From JAIMBK01 sp040755975 (lineage in GTDB: Bacteria; Bacillota; Desulfotomaculia; Desulfotomaculales; Nap2-2B), in assembly GCA_040755975.1 (NCBI GenBank), contig JBFLZY010000052.1, positions 1 through 19,813 on the forward strand: 19,813 nt of DNA, read 5' to 3'. The notes beneath the pieces are model-generated. The model saw only the letters and a program-made list of their open reading frames with translations. It made no database searches and was not told where the DNA came from. Made by a program: the position numbers and the translations under genes. Shown in pieces: positions 6,906 to 13,085 of this stretch; the stretch's first letter is position 1, and each line of letters begins with the position of its first letter.

Positions 6906-7118
6906 TTACCCCCCAACTTTTCTGATCCTCACCGGCTGTAAAATTTCGTCCGGCGAAATCCCAAAAATGCTGGCAATCTTTTCTGCCATTTCTTCTGTCG
7001 GTCGTAACCGGCCGGAATCAATCAAGGAGTACCACTGGCGGGAGACGTTGAGCCTCCTCGCAACCTCCTTCTGGCTGAGGCCGGCGGCCAGGCGGAGCGC
7101 CCGAAGTTTTGTTAGCAT
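6906..7118 (-). CDS. Cro/CI-type XRE repressor
   Basis: 70 residues from ATG 7118, with CCGGGGGG eight bases upstream; a GTG three codons earlier lies within that site. It is almost wholly one HTH domain: LRALRLAAGLSQKEVARRLN, then VSRQWYSLIDSGRLRPTEEMAEKIASIFGIS, matching the five-helix XRE fold with the LSQxEVA and Y.xID.G motifs. It is the first gene leftward from the divergent promoter region and probably controls it by binding the palindromes at 7144-7171 and 7189-7201. With no C-terminal protease or dimerisation domain it is Cro-sized. Whether it acts as repressor or activator of the leftward operon cannot be told from sequence. Confidence 0.85.
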   Translation of the reverse strand: MLTKLRALRLAAGLSQKEVARRLNVSRQWYSLIDSGRLRPTEEMAEKIASIFGISPDEILQPVRIRKVGG

Positions 7119-7143
7119 CACGTTCACCCCCCGGAGATTATGA

Positions 7144-7171
7144 GTAAATATTTTTGTGATTATCTATTTAC
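7144..7171. promoter_or_regulatory. Inverted repeat, candidate XRE operator
   Basis: GTAAATA (7144-7150) and TATTTAC (7165-7171) are perfect 7-bp inverted arms 14 bp apart. They lie between the leftward -10 and the XRE start, where bound protein would block leftward transcription. ATTATCC also occurs twice (7233-7239, 7258-7264) in the rightward leader. Confidence 0.45.
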
Positions 7172-7172
7172 G

Positions 7173-7201
7173 ATTCTATAAAAAGTTGTTGACAGTGTCA
7201 A
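7173..7201 (-). promoter_or_regulatory. Leftward promoter of the XRE-xis-replication operon
   Basis: On the minus strand TTGACA (7201-7196), a 17-bp spacer and TAGAAT (7178-7173) make a near-consensus sigma-A promoter. Its -35 is the right arm of the palindrome TTGACAgTGTCAA, whose left arm is the -35 of the opposite promoter. Confidence 0.7.
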
Positions 7202-7217
7202 TGAAAAATGATAATCT
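7189..7217 (+). promoter_or_regulatory. Rightward promoter of the DUF6076-integrase operon
   Basis: TTGACA (7189-7194), a 17-bp spacer and TAATCT (7212-7217); GATAAT at 7210 is an alternative -10 with a 15-bp spacer. The -35 overlaps that of the leftward promoter through a perfect 6-1-6 palindrome (7189-7201). The leader to the first ATG would be about 55 bases. Confidence 0.65.
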
Positions 7218-7279
7218 GATTACAGACTACCTATTATCCTTATAAATGTATTTAGCCATTATCCAAAGGGGTGGTAAAA

Positions 7280-8236
7280 ATGATAATGCTGCTTTCCCTT
7301 CACCGGGGCGAGGAGGGAATCAAAGAAGGAGCAGGGTCATGCAGGACGGGAGAAGGATTGACCTGTGTGTACGTACCCATCGGCAGATTGATATTGGACT
7401 TTTTGGAGACCGACTTTGAGAACCTGAACAGTTTCTCCGTTTTTATCGGAAAGTACGGCCTGGCTGGGTTGGTAGAATACTCCCCGGCGGTAAAGGAAAC
7501 CGAAGATTCTTGTGCAGTATGGAGAGAGGTTAAGGCGGGGTTAAGCGATAAGCAAAAACTCTTGAAGAAGGCTGTTTATTATTGCCTGGACGCCGATGGG
7601 ATGGAATGGTTAACCAGGCTGTCAACTGTAGAGAGGTTTTACGTTTACAAAAACGCTTTTCCACAAGAAGTAGAGGTTTTAAAAGGCGAAGCAATGCTGG
7701 AGTATGACGTTTACCCCGAGCGGTCCTACGAGGAATTTTTACAAGAGGCGGAGATTACCTCTCCCCGCGAGCTTTCGAAATGGGCAAAAGAAAGGAGGTT
7801 CCGCTTTACGGAAACATACGTCAGCCATGACGTGGTTGCTCTGTGCTGGATCGAGTTTGGGGAGTTGGTAAAAAGCAACACGACAATGAAGAGATGTCTT
7901 CACTGCGGAAAATATTTTATCCCTTTAAAAAGGAGTGATGAGAGGTACTGCGACAGGCCGGTAAACGGCGGGCCGAAGACCTGCAAGGACGTGGGGCCGA
8001 TAAGCAAGTATATGGAAAGGGTTAAGGGAGAACCGGCGCTGGAGGCTTACAAGAAGGCTTACAAAAAACTTCACGCCAGGATACGGAAACGCAGGCTCAC
8101 AAAAGAACAGTTTTTTAACTGGAAACTGGAAGCGGAAAAAAAGCTGGAAGAGGTAAGAAGCGGCGCTTTGTCGCTTGAAGAATACGAAAGATGGTTAAAG
8201 GAGGCTCAAGCCAATGGCCGGACGCGGTTACATTGA
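7280..8236 (+). CDS. DUF6076-like zinc-binding protein, integrase-associated
   Basis: 318 residues from ATG 7280 (AAAGGGG eight bases upstream; a GTG at 7271 overlaps it). The N-terminal half is mixed alpha/beta with no motif I know. Residues 204-240 are a zinc-binding module: C206-x2-C209 (CLHCGKYF), C224 (YCDRP) and C235 (TCKDVG), followed by Y244, the pattern of the DUF6076 family found in Clostridia. The C-terminus (about 245-310) is a basic and acidic helical region rich in Lys. The family's molecular function is unknown. It overlaps the integrase by 23 bp and the integrase ribosome site AAAGGAGG lies within its coding end, so both are made from one transcript. It may help site-specific recombination or its control; this rests on context only. 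Confidence 0.75.
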   Translation: MIMLLSLHRGEEGIKEGAGSCRTGEGLTCVYVPIGRLILDFLETDFENLNSFSVFIGKYGLAGLVEYSPAVKETEDSCAVWREVKAGLSDKQKLLKKAVYYCLDADGMEWLTRLSTVERFYVYKNAFPQEVEVLKGEAMLEYDVYPERSYEEFLQEAEITSPRELSKWAKERRFRFTETYVSHDVVALCWIEFGELVKSNTTMKRCLHCGKYFIPLKRSDERYCDRPVNGGPKTCKDVGPISKYMERVKGEPALEAYKKAYKKLHARIRKRRLTKEQFFNWKLEAEKKLEEVRSGALSLEEYERWLKEAQANGRTRLH

Positions 8237-9446
8237 GAAGCGCGGGGAGAACAGCTTTCGTCTGGTGGTCAGCTGCGGCCTGGACAGCGAGGGGAACCAA
8301 ATCAAGAAAACCAAGAGCGTCACCGTAAAAACTGACTGCCCGGAAAAGTCGTGCAAGGGGTGCGCCAAAATAACACGCTGCCGGGCCAGGAAGGAAGCGG
8401 AGCAGGCTCTGGCGGAATTCGTTCTGGAGATTGAAAAGGGGACGTTCGTCGAGCCGTCAAAGCTCACTTTTCAAGAGTTTGCGGAACGTTGGCTGCGGGA
8501 TTATGCGGAACTGGAACTGGAACCAAAAACTATTCACCGATATAAGGAATTACTGAAAACAAGAATTCTGCCGGCGATGGGGCATTTGAAAATCCAGCAG
8601 ATCACGCCCACGCATTTGTTGGAGTTCTACAAGAATTTACGGGAAGATGGGATTCGTTTGGACGGCAAGCCGGGAAAGCTGTCCGACAGCACCATTCACC
8701 ACCATCACCGGCTGCTTTCGGCTATCTTCAATGACGCCGTTGAATGGCAGGTCATCCCGTCTAACCCGGCCGGTAGGGTGAAGCCGCCGAAGGTGAAAAA
8801 GAAGCAGCCTCCTTGTTATGACGAAAAGCAGACGGCGGCCCTGTTGGAGGCGCTGGAGAAAGCTCCGCTGAAGTACCGGGCGATGATTGCCCTGGACCTT
8901 GCCACCGGCGTCCGGCGGGGGGAATTGATGGGTTTGGAGTGGAAGGACGTGGACTTTGAGAAGGGGACCATCACCGTGCGCCAGGCGGCCCAGTACCTGC
9001 CGGGGAAGGGGGTCTTCGAGAAGGACCCGAAAAACGAGACATCCAAAAGGACAATTGCCGTTCCCGGTTCGGTCATGACCCTGTTGAAGGAGTACCGGAA
9101 GGTTTGGCTTGAGAACAGGCTGAAGGTGGGGGACTTGTGGCAGGGGACAGACCGGCTTTTCACCACCTGGGACGGCCGGCCGATGCACCCGGACACAATT
9201 ACCAAATGGTTCCCGAAGTTCCTGGCGAAGAGTAACCTTCCACATATCAATTTCCACGCCCTGCGCCATACCTCGATAAGCCTGCTCATCCTGGAGGGGG
9301 TCCACCCGAAGGTAATCAGCGGCAGGGCGGGGCATGCCAATATATCCACCACGATGGACATTTACGGCCACCTTTTGAAGAGCGCCGACAGGGAGGCGGC
9401 GGACAAGCTGGAGGGCCTGTTCAACGGGAAAGCAAAAGCAAATTAG
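8214..9446 (+). CDS. int: Tyrosine recombinase / integrase
   Basis: 410 residues, ATG 8214, AAAGGAGG nine bases upstream. It inserts and excises the element at tRNA-Arg. An AP2-like arm-binding domain (about 1-75) carries an unusual Cys cluster C42, C47, C50, C56. A SAM-like core-binding domain follows at about 83-190. The catalytic domain (200-400) has R234 in ATGVRRGEL, probable K273, H348-x-x-R351 in HALRHT, H374 in GRAGH and nucleophile Y384 in MDIYGH, so all catalytic residues are present and the enzyme should be active. Length is normal for phage and Tn916-type integrases. A hairpin terminator follows at once, then repeat arms, then the tRNA 3' end about 160 bp away. Confidence 0.97.
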   Translation: MAGRGYIEKRGENSFRLVVSCGLDSEGNQIKKTKSVTVKTDCPEKSCKGCAKITRCRARKEAEQALAEFVLEIEKGTFVEPSKLTFQEFAERWLRDYAELELEPKTIHRYKELLKTRILPAMGHLKIQQITPTHLLEFYKNLREDGIRLDGKPGKLSDSTIHHHHRLLSAIFNDAVEWQVIPSNPAGRVKPPKVKKKQPPCYDEKQTAALLEALEKAPLKYRAMIALDLATGVRRGELMGLEWKDVDFEKGTITVRQAAQYLPGKGVFEKDPKNETSKRTIAVPGSVMTLLKEYRKVWLENRLKVGDLWQGTDRLFTTWDGRPMHPDTITKWFPKFLAKSNLPHINFHALRHTSISLLILEGVHPKVISGRAGHANISTTMDIYGHLLKSADREAADKLEGLFNGKAKAN

Positions 9447-9470
9447 ACGGCCGAAAAAGGCCGTTTCTCT
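9447..9470 (+). terminator. Integrase transcript terminator
   Basis: ACGGCC (9447-9452), loop GAAAAA, GGCCGT (9459-9464), then TTCTCTTT. The stem begins right after the TAG stop of the integrase. Confidence 0.65.
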
Positions 9471-9493
9471 TTGTTGGTGTTTTTTCTGGATTG

Positions 9494-9534
9494 TTGGGGA
9501 ATGTTTGGCGGGGGGTATCCCCAAACTATCCCCA
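9494..9534. repeat. 19-bp repeat copy 2 with an imperfect inverted partner
   Basis: TATCCCCAAACTATCCCCA at 9516-9534 repeats 3566-3584 exactly. Just before it, TGGGGAATGTTTGG (from 9494) is an imperfect inverted copy (compare TGGGGATAGTTTGG), so three to four related sites cluster between integrase and attachment site. This is where arm-type integrase or excisionase sites are expected. Confidence 0.6.
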
Positions 9535-9559
9535 AATTGATTTTTTGGCTTACTTTGCA

Positions 9560-9602
9560 CCAAAAAGAACAACCCCGCAATTCCTTGCGGGGCTTGCTTT
9601 TT
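9560..9602. terminator. Bidirectional hairpin terminator beside the tRNA
   Basis: CCCCGCA (9573-9579), loop ATTCCT, TGCGGGG (9586-9592). On the plus strand a T-rich tail follows (CTTGCTTTTTA). On the minus strand the tail is TTGTTCTTTTT. It can end the tRNA-Arg transcript and also block read-through from the integrase. Confidence 0.75.
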
Positions 9603-9605
9603 AGC

Positions 9606-9650
9606 TGGCGTCCCGGGAGGGATTCGAACCCCCGACCGACGGATTAGAAG
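9606..9650. other. Probable attachment-site junction in the tRNA 3' half
   Basis: The integrase points at the tRNA 3' end with only terminators and repeat arms between, the usual arrangement when a tyrosine integrase uses the anticodon-to-3'-end part of a tRNA as core site. The matching duplicate should lie beyond the left edge and is not in the window. The exact core limits cannot be set from one end. Confidence 0.55.
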
Positions 9651-9682
9651 TCCGTTGCTCTGTCCTGCTGAGCTACCGGGAC
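9606..9682 (-). tRNA. tRNA-Arg (anticodon UCU)
   Basis: On the minus strand the acceptor arms GTCCCGG/CCGGGAC pair fully. The D-arm begins GCTCAG, the anticodon stem ACGGA/TCCGT holds loop CTTCTAA with anticodon TCT, and the T-loop is TTCGAAT. Discriminator G and an encoded CCA (9608-9606) complete the 77-nt gene. The intact gene is on the chromosome side of the junction; its 3' end faces the integrase. Confidence 0.97.
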
Positions 9683-9721
9683 GTAAAGAAGGCTGGCCGC
9701 TCAAGTGAGGCGACTGTTATA

Positions 9722-9921
9722 TTATAATGGTGCAAATATAGTATAATACATGTTGGCCGGTAATGCAATAGCGCCGGAAGTGGGGGCGTTTGGTGACCTG
9801 ACCTTGACCAAATTCTCTTGTTCGATAGGGTATTGCCGCGCGTGACGGATTGCAATTACGTTAACGGTTTTTCCTTTGATTTCGTAAAAAACTTTATCCG
9901 GGATATTTTTAAAACCGACGC
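9722..9921 (-). pseudogene. RelE/ParE-type toxin C-terminal remnant
   Basis: The minus-strand frame reads NIPDKVFYEIKGKTVNVIAI then RHARQYP, like the last two strands of RelE/ParE toxins (Y-x-V-x-Y-x-I...V-x-I-x-x-x-H-x-R). No start or N-terminal two-thirds are present; upstream lies the phosphatase terminator. After the motif the frame continues for about 30 unrelated residues to a stop at 9722. I read it as a broken, partly replaced toxin gene. No antitoxin is seen. Confidence 0.4.
9740..9768 (-). promoter_or_regulatory. Probable tRNA-Arg promoter
   Basis: On the minus strand TTGCAT (9768-9763), a 17-bp spacer and TATACT (9745-9740), about 58 bases before the tRNA 5' end. Confidence 0.5.
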
Positions 9922-9930
9922 ATACGTAAT

Positions 9931-9965
9931 AAAAAAAGGAAGGGCAGGCTAAAACCTGCCCTTCC
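9931..9965 (-). terminator. Alkaline phosphatase transcript terminator
   Basis: A perfect 11-bp stem, GGAAGGGCAGG (9938-9948) with CCTGCCCTTCC (9955-9965) and a 6-nt loop. On the minus strand it is followed by seven T residues. Confidence 0.92.
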
Positions 9966-10013
9966 CGGTGTTGGGATGATTCGGACGTAGCCGTTCCTTC
10001 TTTAATTTTAAGG

Positions 10014-11654
10014 TTACCGGGCGGCCTCTTTAAAGAGATCAATAGCTTCCTGAGGAACGTAGGTTACATTTTCCGGTTTTACCGCCAGACCCTTCAGGTG
10101 CCTGATCTGACCGTTAATTTTGGCAATGCTGGTGTCGATGGGAAGCTCCATTTTAACGTTGCCCTTACTTACTTCTATGATCGGGTTGAACGGATCGGCA
10201 TTGTTATACTTCACTTCCGCCCCCAGGGATTGGAAAGCAGGCCTGACCGGAACGAAAAGCCTGCTGCTCAATTCCTCCAGATCAAAACCAAAAGAACGGG
10301 CGGTAAGTTTAGCAAACTCGGTGTTCTCGATTACGCCCACCGGCCTGTTCGGGCCGTAGGAATAAAGAACTATATCTTCGCCGGTGTGGCCGCCGGTGGT
10401 CCAGCCAATGTGGGCCCGCTTGCTGATTATGGGTCCGGCCACGGATTGTACTCGACCGGGCATGGCGCCCTTAATGGCGGCAATTTCCTCCGGGGTTAAA
10501 TCCGTAATGCCGTAATATTGCGCCATTACTTCCACCACGTTGCTTCTTTCTTGATTAAGCATGGCTTCAATTCCTTCGCCGGTTAACCTGGCTTTTTTTA
10601 GCGGGTCAAGGGAGGCAGAGATGTCGGTTTTATCGTAGATCTTATCCGTACTCCGGTCGCCGATGCTCATTCCGCCGTTGCCGTGGTCGGAAGCAACCAG
10701 AATCAGGGTACGGCTATCTTTCTTGGCAAAATCCAAAGCTACGCGCACTGCTCGATCAAAGGACAGGATATCACTGATTACGCCTATGGGATCGTTGGCG
10801 TGAGAGGCCCAGTCAATTTTGCTTCCCTCCACGTGCAGAAAGAAGCCGTTCGGGTTCCGGGACAAAATTTCGATGGCCTTTTGGGTCATTTCGGCCAGAC
10901 TGGGCTCTTTGGCGGGATCGCGATCGAAATCGTAAGCCATGGCATCATGAGCAAACATTCCCCAAAGCTTGTCCGCTTTTGAGTCGATCATCTCATCTTT
11001 TGTTTTCACGATCTGGTAACCCATCTTCTGTAGAACGGCCAGGAGATTCTCACCGTCTTTACGCGTTCCGCCCATCGAGGGGGGCACAAGATATTTGCTT
11101 CCGGCACTCAAGACAACGTCGATACCCTGGTAAACTTGCTGTTCACCAATGGCTTCGTAGTTGTTGCGGTTGGGGGTATGGGCGCTGAACGCAGCCGGCG
11201 TGGCGTGCTGAATATTGGAGGTAGCCACCAGACCGGTTGCCTTGCCCATCAATTTGGCTCCTTCCAGAACAGTAGCTACCGGCTTCAACTGATCACCTTC
11301 CACAAGCGGAGGCACTCCCGGCATGGTTACTTTGCTGGGCAAAACACCGAGGTACTTGGAATTGCTTTTATAACCGGTGGCCATGGCCGTAGCCGCAGGC
11401 GCGGAATCGGTAACGGCCGATTCCGCAGAGTAGCACCGCACGAGGCCGGCGGCCATTTCGTCTAACGCCAGCGGAACCCCGCCCTGATACCACCGGGCCA
11501 GAGTGGTGTGGGTAACGCCTGTCCCATCGGGAACCATGATAATTACGTTCTTGACCGGGCTTTCCGAAGAAACAGCCGTCGTCCCGGCCGAAATCGTAAA
11601 GATCAGGGCCAACGCCAGAATTACCCCAAGCATTTTTCTGCTCCGTTCGTTCAT
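10014..11654 (-). CDS. Secreted alkaline phosphatase with C-terminal stalk/copper-amine-oxidase-N-like domain
   Basis: 546 residues from ATG 11654 (AAGGGG ten bases upstream; a TTG six bases earlier is less likely). It hydrolyses phosphate monoesters outside the cell. An N-terminal signal peptide (positive NERSRK, then a hydrophobic stretch 9-23, possible cleavage near 28-32) sends it across the membrane. Alkaline-phosphatase motifs are complete: D43 in VPDGTG, catalytic S84 in VTDSAPAATA, metal ligands E276/D281/H285 in HVEGSKIDWASH, D323-H324 in ASDHGNGG, and His in TTGGHTGED. After residue about 455 there is a second domain (FVPVRPAFQSLGAEVKYNN, ending with a K-I-N-G turn). It resembles the copper-amine-oxidase N-terminal / stalk-type repeat frequent in Clostridial exported proteins, often as a surface anchor module. 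Monocistronic, with its own promoter and terminator. Confidence 0.93.
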   Translation of the reverse strand: MNERSRKMLGVILALALIFTISAGTTAVSSESPVKNVIIMVPDGTGVTHTTLARWYQGGVPLALDEMAAGLVRCYSAESAVTDSAPAATAMATGYKSNSKYLGVLPSKVTMPGVPPLVEGDQLKPVATVLEGAKLMGKATGLVATSNIQHATPAAFSAHTPNRNNYEAIGEQQVYQGIDVVLSAGSKYLVPPSMGGTRKDGENLLAVLQKMGYQIVKTKDEMIDSKADKLWGMFAHDAMAYDFDRDPAKEPSLAEMTQKAIEILSRNPNGFFLHVEGSKIDWASHANDPIGVISDILSFDRAVRVALDFAKKDSRTLILVASDHGNGGMSIGDRSTDKIYDKTDISASLDPLKKARLTGEGIEAMLNQERSNVVEVMAQYYGITDLTPEEIAAIKGAMPGRVQSVAGPIISKRAHIGWTTGGHTGEDIVLYSYGPNRPVGVIENTEFAKLTARSFGFDLEELSSRLFVPVRPAFQSLGAEVKYNNADPFNPIIEVSKGNVKMELPIDTSIAKINGQIRHLKGLAVKPENVTYVPQEAIDLFKEAAR

Positions 11655-11677
11655 TAGCAAGTCACCCCTTCTTTTTA

Positions 11678-11706
11678 AAAATAGTTTTATACCGTGATGT
11701 AGTCAA
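11678..11706 (-). promoter_or_regulatory. Probable alkaline phosphatase promoter
   Basis: TTGACT (11706-11701), a 17-bp spacer, TATTTT (11683-11678) on the minus strand, giving a short leader of about 17 bases that still includes the ribosome site. Confidence 0.5.
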
Positions 11707-11914
11707 CTTTTTTTCTCCTTCCCATTCCCTCCTCTCTCGCTATCCTTGAACGTTTTTGTCTTTACCGAACAGCCTTGATCCCGCCTCATTAGTTTTAATT
11801 TGACAATGTTAAAAAGTGGTTTCCAGAATGTTATTGGATCGTTAACACAAGATTAAATTTTTAGCGGAATCAGGTCTATCGGTCTTTCCAAAGATAATTT
11901 GCCGCTATTTAGAA

Positions 11915-12240
11915 TTCCGGGCGGCGGGCTCCCCATTGTTTGAAAAAGTCAGGGAGCGCCGTGAAGCTTTTGTTCAGCCGGCAGGTTGCAAAGTGCCTGC
12001 CACGGAAATTTCTCGTTCGCCGTGAAGTCGTCGGGGAGGCGCTTTTAAGGGGTGACCCCAAGCGACAGGCTACCCGAAAAGGCCAGTTTTGGTCGAGACA
12101 GGATGCGGGCCGTAGCGCAAGCGAACCCGTGGTGGCTTCGAAAACTTCTCTGGTCAGGGTTGCCGCCGGAACGGGAGGTAGACTCCGGACAATGGTTGCC
12201 GGGTGAACGACAGGTTTTTAGTTTTTCTTGTTCAATTTCA
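11915..12240 (+). ncRNA. Candidate structured RNA or group II intron remnant in the spacer before mgtC-like gene
   Basis: Between the phosphatase promoter and 12326 there is no convincing gene. The part from 11707 to about 11914 is AT-rich and plain. The part from about 11915 is GC-rich and full of short hairpins: GGCGGGCTCCC/GGGAGCGCC (11922-11960), GGCAGG/CCTGCC, ACGG/CCGT, GGGG-TGA-CCCC, GGCCA/TGGTC, CGGG/CCCG around GC-GCAA-GC, and GGAG-GTAGA-CTCC. Two related segments, GGTTGCCGCCGGAACG and GGTTGCCGGGTGAACG, lie about 40 bp apart. A T-rich run follows near 12220-12235. I could not match it to any RNA family. A leader RNA for the downstream gene, a stand-alone RNA or an eroded group II intron are all possible, and the strand is not certain. 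Confidence 0.35.
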
Positions 12241-12325
12241 TTCGTTCTCCGGCATCCCTGGTGAGCTCTATTAAATTTCCGGCTTAACGGCAATAATATT
12301 TAAAACTGCGGGGGTGGGGGTTGGC

Positions 12326-12772
12326 GTGAACCAGGAGGGAGAATTAATCCTCAGGCTGATCGCGGCTTTCGTCCTGGGCGGCCTCTTTGGGTTGGAAAGG
12401 GAAAAGCGGCATAAACCGGCCGGTTTGCGGACGCATACTCTGGTTTGCCTGGGCGCGGCCCTTTTTACCATCGCCGGCCTGTACGGATTTCCCGGCGCGG
12501 GCCCCGGTACGCCGTCCGGCGGCACGGACCCGGCGCGCGTCGCTGCGCAAATTGTCAGCGGCGTGGGCTTCATCGGCGGGGGAATCATTTTTAAAGACCA
12601 GGATCACATCCGGGGGATCACTACCGCGGCCAGCATCTGGCTGACCGCCGGCCTGGGGATGGGCATCGGCGCCGGCCTTTACCTGCTCACGGCCGCGGCC
12701 GCGCTGCTGGGCCTCACCGGGTTGGTGCTGAACCGTTTGCTTGAGCGGATCTTTCCCCATCCCCCGGAATAA
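12326..12772 (+). CDS. MgtC/SapB-family membrane protein
   Basis: 148 residues from GTG 12326 (GGGGG five bases before). Another in-frame GTG at 12314 would add four residues, but the family usually starts just before the first membrane span, as here. Family motifs are clear: FGLEREKRHKPAGLRTHTLV (21-40), then a hydrophobic span, then DPARVAAQIVSGVGFIGGG with the conserved acidic residue, the cytoplasmic RGITTAASIWLTAGLGMG segment, and a last span. Four membrane segments match the MgtC N-domain; the C-terminal ACT-like domain of longer members is absent. Members are linked to growth at low magnesium and to control of membrane ATP synthase or phosphate uptake; the role here is not known. Plus-strand and monocistronic. 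Confidence 0.9.
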   Translation: MNQEGELILRLIAAFVLGGLFGLEREKRHKPAGLRTHTLVCLGAALFTIAGLYGFPGAGPGTPSGGTDPARVAAQIVSGVGFIGGGIIFKDQDHIRGITTAASIWLTAGLGMGIGAGLYLLTAAAALLGLTGLVLNRLLERIFPHPPE

Positions 12773-12783
12773 AGTTTTATGGG

Positions 12784-12829
12784 AAAAAAATAAACCGGTA
12801 AAGCTGTTTTTCCTCTTCAGCTTTACCGG
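12784..12829 (-). terminator. Terminator of the tRNA-Gly transcript
   Basis: A perfect 12-bp stem CCGGTAAAGCTG (12795-12806) / CAGCTTTACCGG (12818-12829). On the minus strand a TTTATTTTTTT tail follows. The plus strand has no T tail, although the stem also lies 22 bp after the mgtC-like stop. Confidence 0.85.
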
Positions 12830-12911
12830 CTTGCAAATCGGTTAAGTGGCTGTCTATGGATTGTCCAAAGGCGAAAACCTGGGTAAGGGCAAAAACCCTT
12901 GTTTTTTCAGT

Positions 12912-12985
12912 TGGAGCGGGTGATGGGAATCGAACCCACGTACCCGGCTTGGAAGGCCGGTGCTCTACCATTGAGCTACACCCGC
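12912..12985 (-). tRNA. tRNA-Gly (anticodon UCC)
   Basis: On the minus strand acceptor GCGGGTG/CACCCGC pairs fully, the D-arm has GCTCAATGGTAGAGC, stem CCGGC/GCCGG holds loop CTTCCAA (anticodon TCC), and the T-arm loop is TTCGATT. Discriminator U and an encoded CCA (12914-12912) are present; 74 nt in total. Confidence 0.97.
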
Positions 12986-13020
12986 TAATCAAAAGCACAC
13001 ATGTCTTTTCATTAACAAAT

Positions 13021-13049
13021 ATTATAGCCGGTTTTTGGCCTTCCGTCAA
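13021..13049 (-). promoter_or_regulatory. tRNA-Gly promoter
   Basis: On the minus strand TTGACG (13049-13044), a 17-bp spacer and a perfect TATAAT (13026-13021), about 40 bases before the tRNA 5' end. Confidence 0.8.
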
Positions 13050-13085
13050 ACCTTTTTGCGGGATAGGCGGTAAAAATCCAAAGGC

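Noticed and set aside
6520..7143. 207-residue plus-strand frame
   Set aside because: Antisense to the CHC2, xis-like and XRE genes, all of which have clear motifs and ribosome sites.
8637..9704. 355-residue minus-strand frame across the integrase and tRNA
   Set aside because: Antisense shadow of the integrase; its first residues come from the tRNA gene.
12052..12264. Short frames in the mgtC-like upstream spacer (plus and minus)
   Set aside because: No ribosome sites or recognisable domains, and low-complexity composition; the hairpin pattern favours RNA.
11915..12325. Magnesium (M-box) or c-di-AMP riboswitch in front of the MgtC-like gene
   Set aside because: I looked for their conserved core segments and did not find a convincing match, so no riboswitch is called.
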